Shown: piece after piece, positions 37,301 through 49,167 of the stretch | Layout: each line of letters begins with the position of its first letter | Numbering within the stretch: position 1 is the stretch's first letter | From: Beverwykella pulmonaria | Lineage: Eukaryota; Ascomycota; Dothideomycetes; Pleosporales; Melanommataceae | Length of the DNA stretch: 64,000 nt | Direction of reading: 5' to 3' | Assembly (NCBI GenBank): GCA_001599595.1 | Contig: BCHH01000014.1 | Span: forward strand, 584,355 to 648,354 | Program-made: the position numbers and the translations under genes | Notes under the pieces: model-generated | Seen by the model: only the letters and a program-made list of their open reading frames with translations | Told to the model about the DNA's origin: nothing | Databases searched by the model: none

Positions 37301-40300
37301 ACAACCTCAACGAAGAAGAGCAAAAAGAGCAAAAAAGTGGTAGAAGAGCCTCCGCCACCGCCACCGCCACCACCCCCCCCTCCAGTCATTCCCGAACCAG
37401 ACCCCGAACCGGAACCTGAGAAGACTGATGGAGACTGGGGTTTCAGCTCTATCTGGGGGGGTGGTAGCAAGAAGAAGAAGAAGGGCAAAAGTGAGCCTGA
37501 GTCCTTGCTTGACCCGGAACCCGTTGTAGATGACCCAGCGATCATCCAGAGCCCTGATGGTTTCGAAGAACCCAAAGTGGAAGGGGAAGACGATGGATGG
37601 GGCGCTCCATCTTGGGGCAAGAAAACAAAGTCGTCCTCTAAAAAGGACATGGCTGTCGAGGTCACAGATGAAGCGATAACGGCCCCCATCCAGAAGCCCG
37701 ATGAAGAGGACCCCTGGGGCAGCTCCACTTTCAACATTTCAAAAAAGAAGAAGGGCAAGAAAGGTTCCATTCTTGCCCCTCCTCCTGTCCCAACGCCACC
37801 AGGTGAAAAGATCGACCTTCTTGAACACGAGCTTCCACCAATGAAAGAGATTGAAGCACCCCCGCCTGAAGAGGAAAAGAAGCAGGAAGAGGACGACGGA
37901 TGGGGTTTCGCTGCCCCAGCTGCTACCACCAAGAAAAAGAAAAAGAAGGGTACAGTTGAAGAACCTGCAGACGATGGTGGCAAGCTCAGCAAAACGGCAA
38001 CGAAGGACTCTACATCGTCAAAAATTAAATCTCTTAAGGACACGTTTGAGGATCTCAGCAAAACGACTTCAAAAGACTCCACGTTATTGAAAACCAAGTC
38101 TGCTGAAGACACGTTCGCGGATCTCATATCTTTCGACTCGCCGAAAGAGGAGAAGTCTGCCGCCGACGCCGCTAAGGACTCATGGGGTAACTGGGGGGCT
38201 ACACCAGCTGAATCCTTTGAGCCTGCCGCCCCTGCCGCCCCTGCCGCCCCCACCAACCCTCCTCCGGAAAAGCCCGTCAAGAAGCCGATTCCCAAGAAGG
38301 AGACCACTAGGGCGAAGAAGGCCCGAGAAGCGCAAGAGAAGAAAGAAGAGGAAGAGTATCAGGCGGCATTAGCAGCATACGAAGCGGCAGAAAGGGAGGA
38401 GCAGGACCGAATTGCGCGCGAGGCCCAGGAGGCCCAGGATCAACTCGACCGCGAAGCAAAGGAAGCCGAGGAAGCCGCCGAAAAGGCTCGAATCGAAGCC
38501 GAGGAGGCCGAGAAAGCTAAGAAGGAAGCCGAAGAATCGAAGAAGAGCTCCGGCGGCTGGGGGGCCGCTTTATGGGGCTCGTCTAAGAAGGAGACTCCTA
38601 GGGAGAAACGAGCTCGAGAAGCAAAAGAGAAGAAAGAGCTTGAGGAGAAGGAACAACAAGAACGTGAGGAGAAGGAGCGCCTCGAGAGGGAAGAACAAGA
38701 ACGGCTCGACAAGGAGCGCGAGGAGCGCGAAGAGCAAGAGCGATTAGAGAGAGAGGCCAAGGAGGCTGAAGAAGCTGCTGCTAAGGCGAAGAAAGAGGCT
38801 GAGGAAGCCAGCGGCGGTTGGGGAAGCTTCTTAGGCGGTGGGTCTAAAAAGAAGAGCGAGACCCCCAAAGAGAGAAAAGCCCGCGAGAAGAAGGAGAAGC
38901 TCGAGGCTGAAGAGAAGGAGCGTGCCGAGAAGGAAGAACAGGATAGACTGGATCGGGAGGCTAAAGATGCTAAAGAAGCCGAGGAGGCCGCTGCCGCTGC
39001 CGCTGCTGCCGAGCAGGCAAAGAAAGATGCCGAAGAGAGCAGTGGCTGGGGCGGTTTCTTAGGCGGGGCATCCAAGAAAAAGGAGACACCAAGAGAGAAG
39101 AAGGCTCGCGAGAAGAAGGAAAAGCTTGAAGCTGAGGAGAAAGAGCAAGCTGAGAAAGAAGAACAGGAGAGGCTTGATCGAGAGGCTAAGGAGGCTCAGG
39201 AAGCTGAGGAGGCCGCTGCTGCACAGGCAAAGAAAGACGCCGAAGAGAGCAGTGGCTGGGGCGGCTTCTTAGGCGGGGCATCCAAGAAAAAGGAAACACC
39301 AAAAGAGAAGAAGGCTCGCGAGAAGAAGGAAAAGCTTGAAGCTGAGGAGAAAGAGCGAGCTGAGAAGGAAGAACAGGAGAGGCTTGATCGAGAGGCTCAG
39401 GAAGCTGAGGAGGCCGCTGCTGCACAGGCAAAGAAGGAGGCTGAAGAAAGCAGCGGCTGGGGCAGCCTGTTGACCTCGGTCATCAAGAAGAAGGAAACAC
39501 CGAAAGAAACTCCTAAGGAAAGGAGGGCGCGTGAGGCCAAAGAAAAGAAGGAGAAGGAAGACGCAGAGCTTGCGGAGCTCTTTGCCGCCGCCGAGGCAGA
39601 AGAGAAAGAGCGCGCCGAGAAGGAGGAACAGGAGCGAATAGAAAGGGAAGCCAAAGAAGCCGAGGAAGCCGCTGAGAGGGCAAAGAAAGAGGCCGAGGAA
39701 AGCAGTGGATGGGGCTTCTTGGGCTCTAAGAAGAAGAAGGAGTCCACAAAAGACAGAAGGGCTCGTGAAGCAAAGGAGGCAAAGGAGAAGGAAGAACAGG
39801 AGGAACAGGAGCGGTTGGAAAAGGAAGCTCAAGCAGCCAAGGAAGCCGAGGAGGCCGCTGCTGAGTTGGCGAAGGAGGCTGAAGAAAGCAGTGGCTGGGG
39901 CTTCTTGGGCAAGAAGAAAGAGTCTTCGCGAGAGAAACGACTTAGGGAGGCAAAGGAGAAAGAAGAACAGGAGAGGTTGGATCGTGAAGCCAAGGAAGCA
40001 GCTGAGGCCGCCGAACAAGCTCAGAAAGAAGCCGAGGAAGCTGAAGTCGCCCGTCTTGCCGCAGAAAAGGAGCTCCTTGGGTTTGGATCGTCCAAGAAGG
40101 TCAAGAAGAAGAAGGGCAGCAAGGCTCTCGCTGAAGTCGTTGAAGCCCCTCCACCTCCACCTCCACCTCCACCTCCACCGCCTGCTATTGACGAAGACCT
40201 CCTCAATCTGGTCAAGGACGTCAACGCTGACCAGCTCCTCGCGGAACTGGAGAAGGATCAGCAGAAAGAGGAGTCAGGAGGCTGGGGAAGCATGTTCGGG

Positions 40301-43210
40301 GTCAAGCTTCGTAAGACCAAGATTGAACCCAAAAAGGAGGAGGTCATTGCTGAGTCATCTTGGGAGATGCCGGTTGTCGAAGAGAACCTACCAGAACCTC
40401 CCGTGGCTGACGAACCCGAACCGCCACCGCCACCACCCAAGGTATCAAAGTCGTCAGGGTCCAAGAAGTCTTCCAAAGTCACGGACCGATTAAAAGCTCT
40501 CCAGGAAAAACAGGAGAAGAAGGATAAAGCTAGGTTCGTGGAACCGGAACCGGAGCCCGAACCTATAGTCGAAGAGCCGCCTCCACCTCCACCTGAACCT
40601 GAACCACCGCTCGTCGAGGTCATTGATGCAACACCTAAGAAAGTATCAAAGACTAAGAAAACGACCAAGTCTTCCAAGGCAAAGACCAAAGAGGTTATCG
40701 TAATTCCTGAACCTGACCCTGAACCTGAAGAAGCACCAAAGATCACTACACCCGTGCCGGGTGGCTTCCCGATGGATGATGAGATGGATTTGATCGACTT
40801 GAACCCGCCACCACCACCAGAGCCAGTCGCTACTGACCGAAAGTTGAAGAAATCTGTTAAAAAGTCCAGCAAATCGAGGGCCGTCGAAGCGCCCGCGCCA
40901 CCACCTCCTCCACCACCACCACCTGCACCTCCTGCACCTCCTTCTCCGCCTCCCGCACTCGTCGAAGAACCTGAAGACTTGATGGATCTCAACGACGATA
41001 TTCCCGGCAAGCTTCCAACACCTCCTCCCGAGCCCGAGGTAAGGCCCGAGTCTGTGAAGAAGGAACGCCCCAAAGTGGTGCGTCCTGCAGGTGGAGCGTC
41101 TTGGGGATTCTGGGGCGCAGCAGCCGCAACTGCAGCAACGCGACAAAAGTCAAATAGAAAGGCGTCTGGCGACGATGGCACGAGCATAGCTACGCCTGTG
41201 AAGCCTAGCTTGAGCCGATCCAAGTCCGCGCGCGTTTCCTCGTCGACAAAAGACAAGGACGTCATGTCGAAGTCGTCGGGATCAGACAAGGTGACAAAGA
41301 CACCTTCGCGTACGAAGCCGACACGTAGTTCAACTGGCTTCGCATCGATGTTTGGTGTGCCACCTCCATCTCGTTCTAAATCACACCGAACGTCAGCGAC
41401 TCCCAGAATGCTCTCGCGACGCCCTTCGATCGACGAAGACGCTGCAATGATGTCGCCACCACAGACAGACACAGATGCTAGGATGACATCGAAAGCTGCG
41501 AAGGTTATGGGCGCAAGGGTTTCAACCAGCCGACGATCCAGCACGATGGCGAAGGGCAAGGGCAGAGGTAAGATATCTGATTCCAGCCAGTCAGGACCGT
41601 TCCTTGGCGGGCAGGCAAAGCATAAGCGAGCTAACCAAATTCACTCAGCCGTTCCCGACCCGTATCCCATCTATGATGAGCTTGATCAGATGTTGGACGA
41701 CGAAGACGACGACGCCGCACCATCCGCGCCATCCGCACCATCACCAACACCTGCATCCAAGCCTGCACCATTGCGTCGCAAGTCAAGGCGCGAATCTGTC
41801 ACACCAGCAGAACCGTTGACAGCCCCACCTAGTGCCGACGATCCGGCTGACATCGACCCGATGGAAGTTGAACCGGCCCCGCTTGAAACATCGCGTCGCG
41901 AACGACCGCGCCGCGAACGGGGCAACTCGAATGCGACGGTTTTGGGAGCCGCCGCTGCTGGAGCGACCGCAGGGGGATTCATGAGCATGTTCGGGCGCAG
42001 CTCGCGCAAGAAGCCCGTGGAAGAGGATAGACGTGAGCGCCGCCGCAATGCTTACGAGACAGAAGACGACCGCAAACGTCGCAAGCGATCCTCCACCCGT
42101 GGTGCCCAAACCGAAGATGATGCCAAACGACTGCGTCATGAACGCCGGGCCGTTCGTCGCGAGTCTCGCAGACCCGACGACGCTGAGATGACTAGAGCCA
42201 CTGGCGGGAGCGCGAACTCTGATGCAGAGGCCGAGCGCGAGGCTAGGAGAGCCGAACGCAAAGCCCGACGGCAAGCAGAGAAGGACGCACAACGGGCTGG
42301 CCTGGAAGAGGCCGAGTTAAAGGCAGAACGCCGCCGCGAACGCGAGCGCGAAAAGGAACGCGCTATTCTTGCCGAAAAGAAGGCTCGCCAAATGGCGGAG
42401 CTCGAGCGTCGTAACAAAGAGGCTGAAGCCGAGCTTCGTCGTATGGAGGAGAAGAAGCAACGGAGAGCTGCGCGCGAGGAGCGCAGAGGAGCCGAAGATC
42501 GCCCACGCGAGAGTGAGCACCGTTCCTCTCGGCGCAAAGATAAGGAGGGCGAGAGCTCACGTCCGCGCACCGTGCGGCGACGATCTACAATGGACGAGGA
42601 TCCCGAGGAACGCCGTCGCCGCCGAGAAGAGCGTCGCGCCGGCCGCAACTCTTCGTATCAAACGACCAGCGGCGAGCCCATCAACGACTACTTCGACGAG
42701 CGAAATGCCACAACGCACCGCTCACGCCATCGCAACTCACACCGCTCGCGCGAAGAAGAGAACATGCCATACTTGTCCAAAGGCGGTGACAAGACATCCT
42801 CGTGGGTCGACTCACTTTCCAACGAGCCACCCCTCCCGGTTCCCATCGCCGAAACCGTGCTCGATGCCGAGGGCGCCCCCGGCGATGAAGAGTCACCGTC
42901 CGCAGATGAGGAAATCCGTCTACGTATTGCCGGCCGCAAGAGCAAGCGCGACAAGGACCGTGGCGGCCCTTCAGAAAAGGAGAAGGAGCGCGCGGAACGA
43001 GAGCGCAAACATCATCGTCGCCGCTCGCATTATGAGGGGACACGGGTTAGTGGCGATGAACAGCAGGAGAGACGGAGTAGGAGGAAGAGTTATGCAGCCC
43101 CCCCGCCGGTAGCGTATGCAGAGCCGCCGGTTAGGACGTGGGACGGGCGGCCAGTTGAAGGGAGTGGGGGGAAGAGAGGGAGTTGGTTTAAGAAGATTGC
43201 TGGGTTTTAA
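34369..43210 (+). CDS. Giant WG-repeat, lysine/proline-rich disordered protein of unknown function
   Basis: Three exons, 34369-34677, 34829-35653 and 35711-43210, join in phase 0 to 2877 residues. No known catalytic domain is visible. Order: a short N-terminal region with a possible helix (ELMGDIFHALDWLE); residues ~190-1230 built of repeated modules, each with acidic DDxWG, a Lys block such as KKKKGKKG, an EEPKVEEP link and runs of Pro or Pro-Glu; residues ~1230-1840 a Glu/Lys/Arg/Ala coiled-coil array of seven copies each opening with SGWG; residues ~1850-2180 more Pro and PEP runs; then a basic Ser-rich part and a highly charged RRE region. It ends GSWFKKIAGF. I count about 32 Trp-Gly dipeptides. 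I do not recognise a family. Giant repetitive tethers such as leashin are the nearest analogy in size and composition only. Confidence 0.8.
35341..35369 (+). repeat. GGT trinucleotide repeat (poly-Gly)
   Basis: About nine GGT units inside exon 2 of the giant gene encode a glycine run before DDWGADAWG. A second triplet run of GCG/GGC at about 35514-35536 encodes alanines. Both are prone to length change. Confidence 0.8.
38546..40060 (+). repeat. Tandem coiled-coil repeat array in the giant gene
   Basis: Seven in-frame units of about 165-275 nt each open with Ser-Gly-(Gly)-Trp-Gly, a Lys block and a P-[RK]-E-[RK]-[KR]-A-R-E element, then a Glu/Lys/Ala helix ending in KEAEE or KDAEE. Units at 39031-39240 and 39241-39440 are almost identical in DNA, differing mainly by a 9-nt deletion and a few substitutions. 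This points to recent duplication or ongoing homogenisation. Confidence 0.85.
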
Positions 43211-43860
43211 TGAGGGCATAATGGTTTTAAGATGAGACTGGATGATCTTGCAGCGTTTAGATGAGTATGGGTTTTGGGGGAGCGCTTGGTGTTCGGATTT
43301 CTGGAGCCTTTGTTCTTTCTTGTCTTTCTTGCATTGCGCGGGCGTTTGCGATTTTTGTTCCTTGGTTGTTTGCTGGGGGTTTTTTTCCCACGGCCAGCGC
43401 GTCGTGGGACATACCCGATACACGCATACCCAATACCCACCTTTCTCATTCAGCCTTTCTGCATCGTTCTTTCCTGAGATTCCCCTGAGCGAGCGCATGT
43501 ACAATCGTTGAGTCTGAGCGCTGTATCTGGGTTGTGGATTTAGGCATGTACGCACACATTGGATGTATGGTTTGGGTTGAGGTGTACTTGTTTGATTGCT
43601 TTTTGGTTTCGTGATTGTGTCGTTATAATACCTATACCCCTCACTTCGTTTCTCGTATATACGATACATAGAGGGAGAATACACTCTTCATAGTTTTCAC
43701 ACCACTGCTTCTTCGTGCTGAAAGTATTGGGATGCATGTTATAAACAAATGCCCAAGCCCGAGCCAAACGCCGATCATCTCTCAATGCAATACACCACTA
43801 TTCCATCCATCCATAACTCATCAATGCCTACGCGTCTCTATCACACGTGCCAGAGCACCC
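43211..43860. other. Convergent intergenic region
   Basis: 650 bp between the ends of the giant gene (+) and CKB1 (-). It should hold both 3' UTRs. No gene is supported. Confidence 0.5.
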
Positions 43861-45169
43861 CTAAGTAAGCGCTGGCACAGCCGCGCCCTCAAACCCATCC
43901 GCAACCTCCATATCCTCATCTTCCTCCTCATCCTCCAACTCCTCATCCTCATCCTCAAACCCGGTCTCGATCCTCGCTGTCCTCAACCTCTCCTTCATGC
44001 CCTCCCTCTGCTCTGCCTGCCACCTGCTCAGTGCGGCCGCGGCATGCATTCTAAACCCGAACACGCGCGGTTCATACCGTCGCTGGCTCTTCGCCGGCTG
44101 CATCGCCGGGTACACTTGAAACAGGATGTTGTGGAAGGACGTTCCGAAGTAGGCACCGTCAATTACAGCGTGTCGAGAGGATTTCGGGTTGTATAGGTCT
44201 TCGCAACGCGCACAGTAGAGCTTTACTGGCGATGTGTTGGCTACGTCGGATTGGCCCATGGGGAGGAGGGGTTGGGCTTCGCACATTACACGGGGGCATT
44301 TGCCGAAATCGGATTTTTTGAACTTCTCGAGCTGGAGTGGGTTAACTCGGGGTTGGGGATGACGGAGCTGTAGAGGGTCTTTGTTTGGGGAATGGAGGGG
44401 CCCTCTTCCAAAGAAAGACAGAAATCGTCTTCCAAGAAAGTGAGGTCTTTGTCCGAGAATGAGGAGAACGTACCATCTTTGCCAGACCCCGCGTCGTGAC
44501 AATGTATCTCGCATGTACCAATCCGTACAAGTGCCGCGCTGATTTCTCAATCTGTTCCCGCATCTCATCGTCGCAGTCGAAGTCGAAAACATCGGTTACG
44601 AGATCCAGCGCATATTGGTAGTATTGTACCTCGGTGTTCAGGCCCGTGAGATTGAACCGGTCAGTCAGGTACTCTTCGTCGATCTCGCAGAAGTACTCGT
44701 TCCCACGGGAGGATATGAACTATAGGCTCGGTTAGCGGGGTGGTATCTTCAGCGTAGCATGACGCAGCAACATGCAGCAACATCTATCGCGCCTCGACCG
44801 GTGGCCGCCCATATTCGCAGCCGTGGTACGAATCCAAAGAGGGGAAGGGAAAAGTCCTAGGCGGTGAAGCTGTTCTTCATTGGCGTGCAGACACAGCTTC
44901 GCATGGATATAGCCCTTCTTGAGCCAGCAGCTGAGGCTGCATGATATTAACGGCAAGTTCCATAGCATTTCGAGTACAAGCATACCATGATGTGATGAGC
45001 GTCTTGCCGCTCGTTATGTCCGGCCCGAAAGCCATGCTTGCGAATACCAGTAGAAATCAGGTAGAAAATGCAGGGAAGTATGCGATGTGCTAAAGAGTAC
45101 TGAAGTACCTACCCAATCCCGCCAGTAGCTCGTGTAGTCGCTGTCGGTCTCGCTGTTGAAATCGTCCAT
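43861..45169 (-). CDS. CKB1: Casein kinase 2 regulatory (beta) subunit
   Basis: Three exons, 45169-45113, 44719-44474 and 44331-43861, join in phase to 257 residues. The subunit dimerises through a zinc ribbon and stabilises the CK2 holoenzyme. The N-terminus reads DSDYTSYWRDW then FISSRGNEYFCEIDEEYL, the invariant start of CK2 beta. The acidic groove DFDCDDE, the VHARYIVTTRGLAKM segment and the zinc-binding cysteines C113, C118, C141 and C144 (CPRVMC...LYCARC) are all present, followed by SSRHAVIDGAYFGTSFHNILF. The C-terminus has a Glu/Asp-rich tail after residue ~225. The first intron is 393 nt, much longer than usual here; the second is 142 nt. The gene is divergent from the RGS-LOV gene. 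In Neurospora the orthologue ckb-1 affects circadian period. Confidence 0.95.
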
Positions 45170-46696
45170 GATGTCTCCGCCTGCCTAGAGGTGATGGCTC
45201 CCACGGATGGGTTGTGGTGCGTAAGGTTCGAGTAGAGGAAATTTATGAGGGGGGAGCCATCGGTGGACGCGAGTAAATAAACAGCAATAAACAGCGCGCC
45301 GTGATTGAGGCGGGGATGGTCGCGATCATGAATTGGAGAAGGTGGGATAGCCCTTGGCGTTGGCCCATGCATCGGTGGAAACTAAATCCACTCCGAGTGT
45401 CCGGGGAACTTCAGCGCGTTCCTGCCTTTTTTCTCATCACCATCAGAACAGACCACGGCCATCAATTGGCTATATGATCGTGTGCAATTGCATCTTCGGC
45501 GCCCTCTGCTCTTCCGGGTTGAAGTCATTGCCAAAGCCATTTTGTTGTGTCAGTTTCGCATCCATTTTAAGGTTTGCGCGTCGACAGGAATGCCGAAGTC
45601 ATGCTCCAGCCGTCCGGTCGTTGAGCAAGGTTGTTGACTCTGCTTCAAACGTGCAAACCGGCGTGCGAAGTTTCATGCCTGCCAGCTTGGTTCCCCGACT
45701 TGATTCGATAGGTTTCTGCCAACTCCCAGCCACCCACAAAGTGGTGGGGCACGGCCATTAAAGGCGCAACGTTAGAACACTTGGATCGGGACGGCAAAAG
45801 AACGCAAGCGTCACGACCCTAGAGCCTCCCGATCATACCATTGTGGCTGCTCTGGACAAGGAATTAGACTCGGTGAATGACTTGTTGAAGTTCTCGAGGG
45901 CTTACTGGGCCAAAGCATTAACGCGGTCTAATGACATGTTGTTCATCAATTTGCCGTTCCTTTGTCTCTGTTCTGGAAGATGAAGAAAGATATCAGGACT
46001 TTAGCGAAGCGGGGATCTCATAGTTGGAGGCGTGGGCGTGTCGAATCATGAACCATGTTCAGAAACACGACGTCAACTGTCACTTGCATAATCATGCGAG
46101 AGGACGCAGATGTGATACTGATGAACTCCTCCGTCGTGCATGGAATACGGGGCAAGCCCATGCGATCGGCACATCACAAGAAACCCTTCCACGATCGCAT
46201 CTCTGTTCGCTAAAATTGCGCCTGTGGACCAATGGTTCGTCCAAGCCGCGAGCAGCGGGATCCTGGCTAACTTGTAAAAATTTATACTGATGCTCCTCTT
46301 CGGCTCACCATTTCGGCCGCTTCATGGTGTCAGAGTACCCTATCTGCTTGTTCGTACATCCGCGACCCACTACCTTAGGTCCTGGTCATGTAGCTGTTTG
46401 TTAAGTATGCTCGCTACCCCGACCGTTGAGTACGCTATTTCCTGAGCCTCAGTTTCTTCATTTGTTCGCCTACAGCTTTCTTCCTCTATCGTTTCATATT
46501 CCACGTCTTGGTCACTTGCTTTCATACTCGAATTCGCATGCCAATATATACATAGAAAAGGACATAAAAGTCACACTTCTTCTACAGCTTCTTGTCCGTC
46601 TAGCAAGGGTGCTTTTACTGAAGATTCCGAGCATTGTCTCTTCTCGCATCGTATGCGACATTGATCACGTAGCGTTGAAGCTATCAACGCACCACT
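45170..46696. promoter_or_regulatory. Divergent promoter region CKB1 / RGS-LOV photoreceptor
   Basis: 1.53 kb separates the two divergent start codons. GATC-containing elements occur at about 46163 and 46192 (GCGATCGG and CGATCGCAT), resembling the GATC/CGATN half-sites bound by the White Collar complex, but the match is loose. No gene is supported inside. Confidence 0.45.
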
Positions 46697-49167
46697 ATGG
46701 TCGATGTACCCTTCGGCTCGGACAGATACAAATCGAGCAGCCCGACCCTATCTTCCTTCGCACCCTTGAATATCCTGCCCCAGCTTCCGCTCATGGAAGC
46801 CCCTGAGTTTTCCGCCTCGAAGCTTCCGCAGATCGACAGTGCCAACGAGCTGGATGCACACGTGGAAGAAGATGGCGCTATGGAAGAAGAGTTACCCAAT
46901 ATTCGCGTTCAAAAGCGCTTCTCAGCCAGTGAATTGAGCGCATACGATCTTGCCCCACCACCTCCTACTGTCTCTGATACAAACGCCGAATTCCTCGCCG
47001 AACGTCTCTTCTCCACAGATCACCTCAACGTTATCCTCAAAGACCCCATGCACTTCCACCACTTCCGCAGCTTTCTGAACAAATATCGACCGCAATCCGT
47101 TCCAACGCTTGTTCAGTACTTGGAGTCGCATAAGGCACTCACCGCCATCCGATACGCAAATACGTTAGCAGACCAGATATCTCTTCATTCTCGACAATTG
47201 TCTAGAAGCGGGGCAGCAGTGGTGGACGCCAAGTTCGAGAACTTCTCCAAGCACTCCATCGAAGAGCTGGTCAGCGACGCTTTGCCGGCATACATAACGT
47301 ATCGAATGGTGAATGTGGTGACGGAATGTCTAGTCAAAGAGATTACGGGGAACAATACGCCTTTGATGCAGGATTTGGTACAGGGATTGGCAGAGGTGTA
47401 TTGCTTGTCAGATCCGTCGTTGCCGGATAATCCGATTGTGTTCGCTTCAGAAGGTACGTTCATTTTCACGTGTCTCAAAAGTTCCATTGTCATTGCATGC
47501 TGCACATTGGCACATACGACAAATCAAGGCGATGAGTTACATGAACAAAATGGGCGCTGGAATTTTCGGAAAAGACAGGAGGAGGGCAAACTCTCGATCG
47601 GGCTAAGGTTCTTCATATGGGACACTGCATTGAAATTGTGCCAGGAACTTGGGAATTGAGCGAAACATGTAGCTGAACAGCGCATTATGCTAACAAAGGT
47701 AGGATTCTACAACACTACCCAGTATGGTCAGGAATACATCATTGGGAAGAACTGTCGGTTCCTGCAAGGACCAAAAACACAACCAGCGGTTGTGAAACGA
47801 ATAGGAGAGGCCATATCAAAGGGACAGGAAGTATGCGAGATCATACTAAACTAGTAAGGCCAATACTTAGCTTGTTCTCAACAAGGCTAACTAACGATGT
47901 ACACAGTCGCCGCGATGGTAATCCTTTCCTCAATCTCGTAATGATGGCGCCTCTCATGGACCATCATGGCAACGTAAGATATTTCATTGGCTGTCAAATT
48001 GACATCAGCCACCTGATCGAAGGTGGTCGCGGTCTCGAATCCTTCAAACAGCTCCTCCTCAGCGACCAAGAGAAGGCTGCAAAGCTGCTACCAGATCCTC
48101 TTGTTTGTAAACCGCCTCTCAAAGTCTTGAGGGAATTGAGCACTCTTCTCAATGATGAGGAAATGGAAATCGTCAAAAATGGGACGCAGGATCGAAGAAA
48201 CTCCATCGAATCAACCTCTTCGGTCGCGACTCCGACACGTGCTACCCACACACCTACGGCGAGGAGAGTGATAGGCATGGATGAGCCGATTGAACCAATG
48301 TATTTGCCCTCGCACAAATTTGGGCCATCCGGGAGGTTACCAGGTGTATATCAAAACGTAAGTGGCTGGAGATCTTTGTCTCCGTGACATGAATGCATCA
48401 CTAAAACTTCATCACAGTACATACTCGTCCGACCCTACCCATCTCTTCGCATCATATTCACATCTGCCACCCTGCGCATCCCTGGCCTCTCTCAATCGCG
48501 GCTCATGGATCACATCGGCGGCCCCGCACACGTCCGCGAAGGACTTCTGGATGCCCTTGCCCAAGGTATTGGCGTCACAGCAAAGATCTCCTGGCTCACA
48601 CAATCTGCAAACCGCACCTCTGTCTCACATTCGAATTCCAACTCGGACAGCTCGAACAGCGCGGAACCCGAGGTCCTCGAAGGAAAGCCCCGCTGGATCC
48701 ACTGCACACCGCTTATGGGCTCTGACTCCAAGCCCGGTGTCATCATGATCGTGATGGTGGACAAGGAGGAAATAACAGGCGCTCTGAACCCGCCGAGTCC
48801 TGCACAGGCACGCATGGCACTTCGGTCGCGCTCGGAAAGTCGGGGTCCGTGGCCGCTTCGCACGGCGACCGTAGGCGCAGCAAGCGCGAAGTTCACGAGC
48901 GCAAAGCTGTATGCTGATTATTTGACGCGGGAAGGCAGGAGGGTTCCGCCACCGTCGGTCGATGGACGAAAGAGTCTGGCGAGCGAGCGCAGCGCGAACA
49001 GTGAGGACTGGGTTAGAGGCGAGAAAATTAGGAGTGGGGGGCAGTCGCACAGTCAGACGAGGAGTACGACGGGTGGGCAGTCATTCATGCAGAGTGTGGG
49101 AGCGCTTTCGAGCTTCATTCCGAGTAGAAGTGTGAGTATTAGGAGAGGGGAGGGGAGGGATGTTTGA
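46697..49167 (+). CDS. RGS-LOV-PAS blue-light photoreceptor
   Basis: Four exons, 46697-47453, 47703-47853, 47907-48357 and 48418-49167, join in phase to 702 residues. Residues ~99-210 resemble a regulator of G-protein signalling (RGS) domain. A LOV-type PAS domain follows at ~230-340: the flavin motif GKNCRFLQGPKT places the photoactive cysteine at C270, and YRRDGNPFLNLVMMAPL, then VRYFIGCQIDIS, form the core strands. A second PAS-like segment spans ~453-560 (starting YILVRPYPSLRIIFTSA, ending GVIMIVMVDKEE). The C-terminal ~130 residues are Ser-rich and disordered. RGS-LOV proteins are known in ascomycetes including Botrytis, where the LOV module couples blue light to membrane association. 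Predicted role: light control of G-protein signalling. Exon borders at SEG|F and NY|RRDG rebuild the LOV core exactly. No Zn finger is present, so it is not a White Collar protein. Confidence 0.88.

Noticed and set aside
36289..38307. 672-codon open frame on the minus strand inside the giant gene
   Set aside because: It mirrors the Pro/Glu/Lys codons of the plus strand (Gly/Ser/Phe-rich shadow). The plus-strand frame has matching exon phases and a full-length reading.
40258..41559. 433-codon minus-strand frame inside the giant gene
   Set aside because: Another compositional shadow, rich in Gly and Ser complementary to Pro and Glu codons, with no family features.
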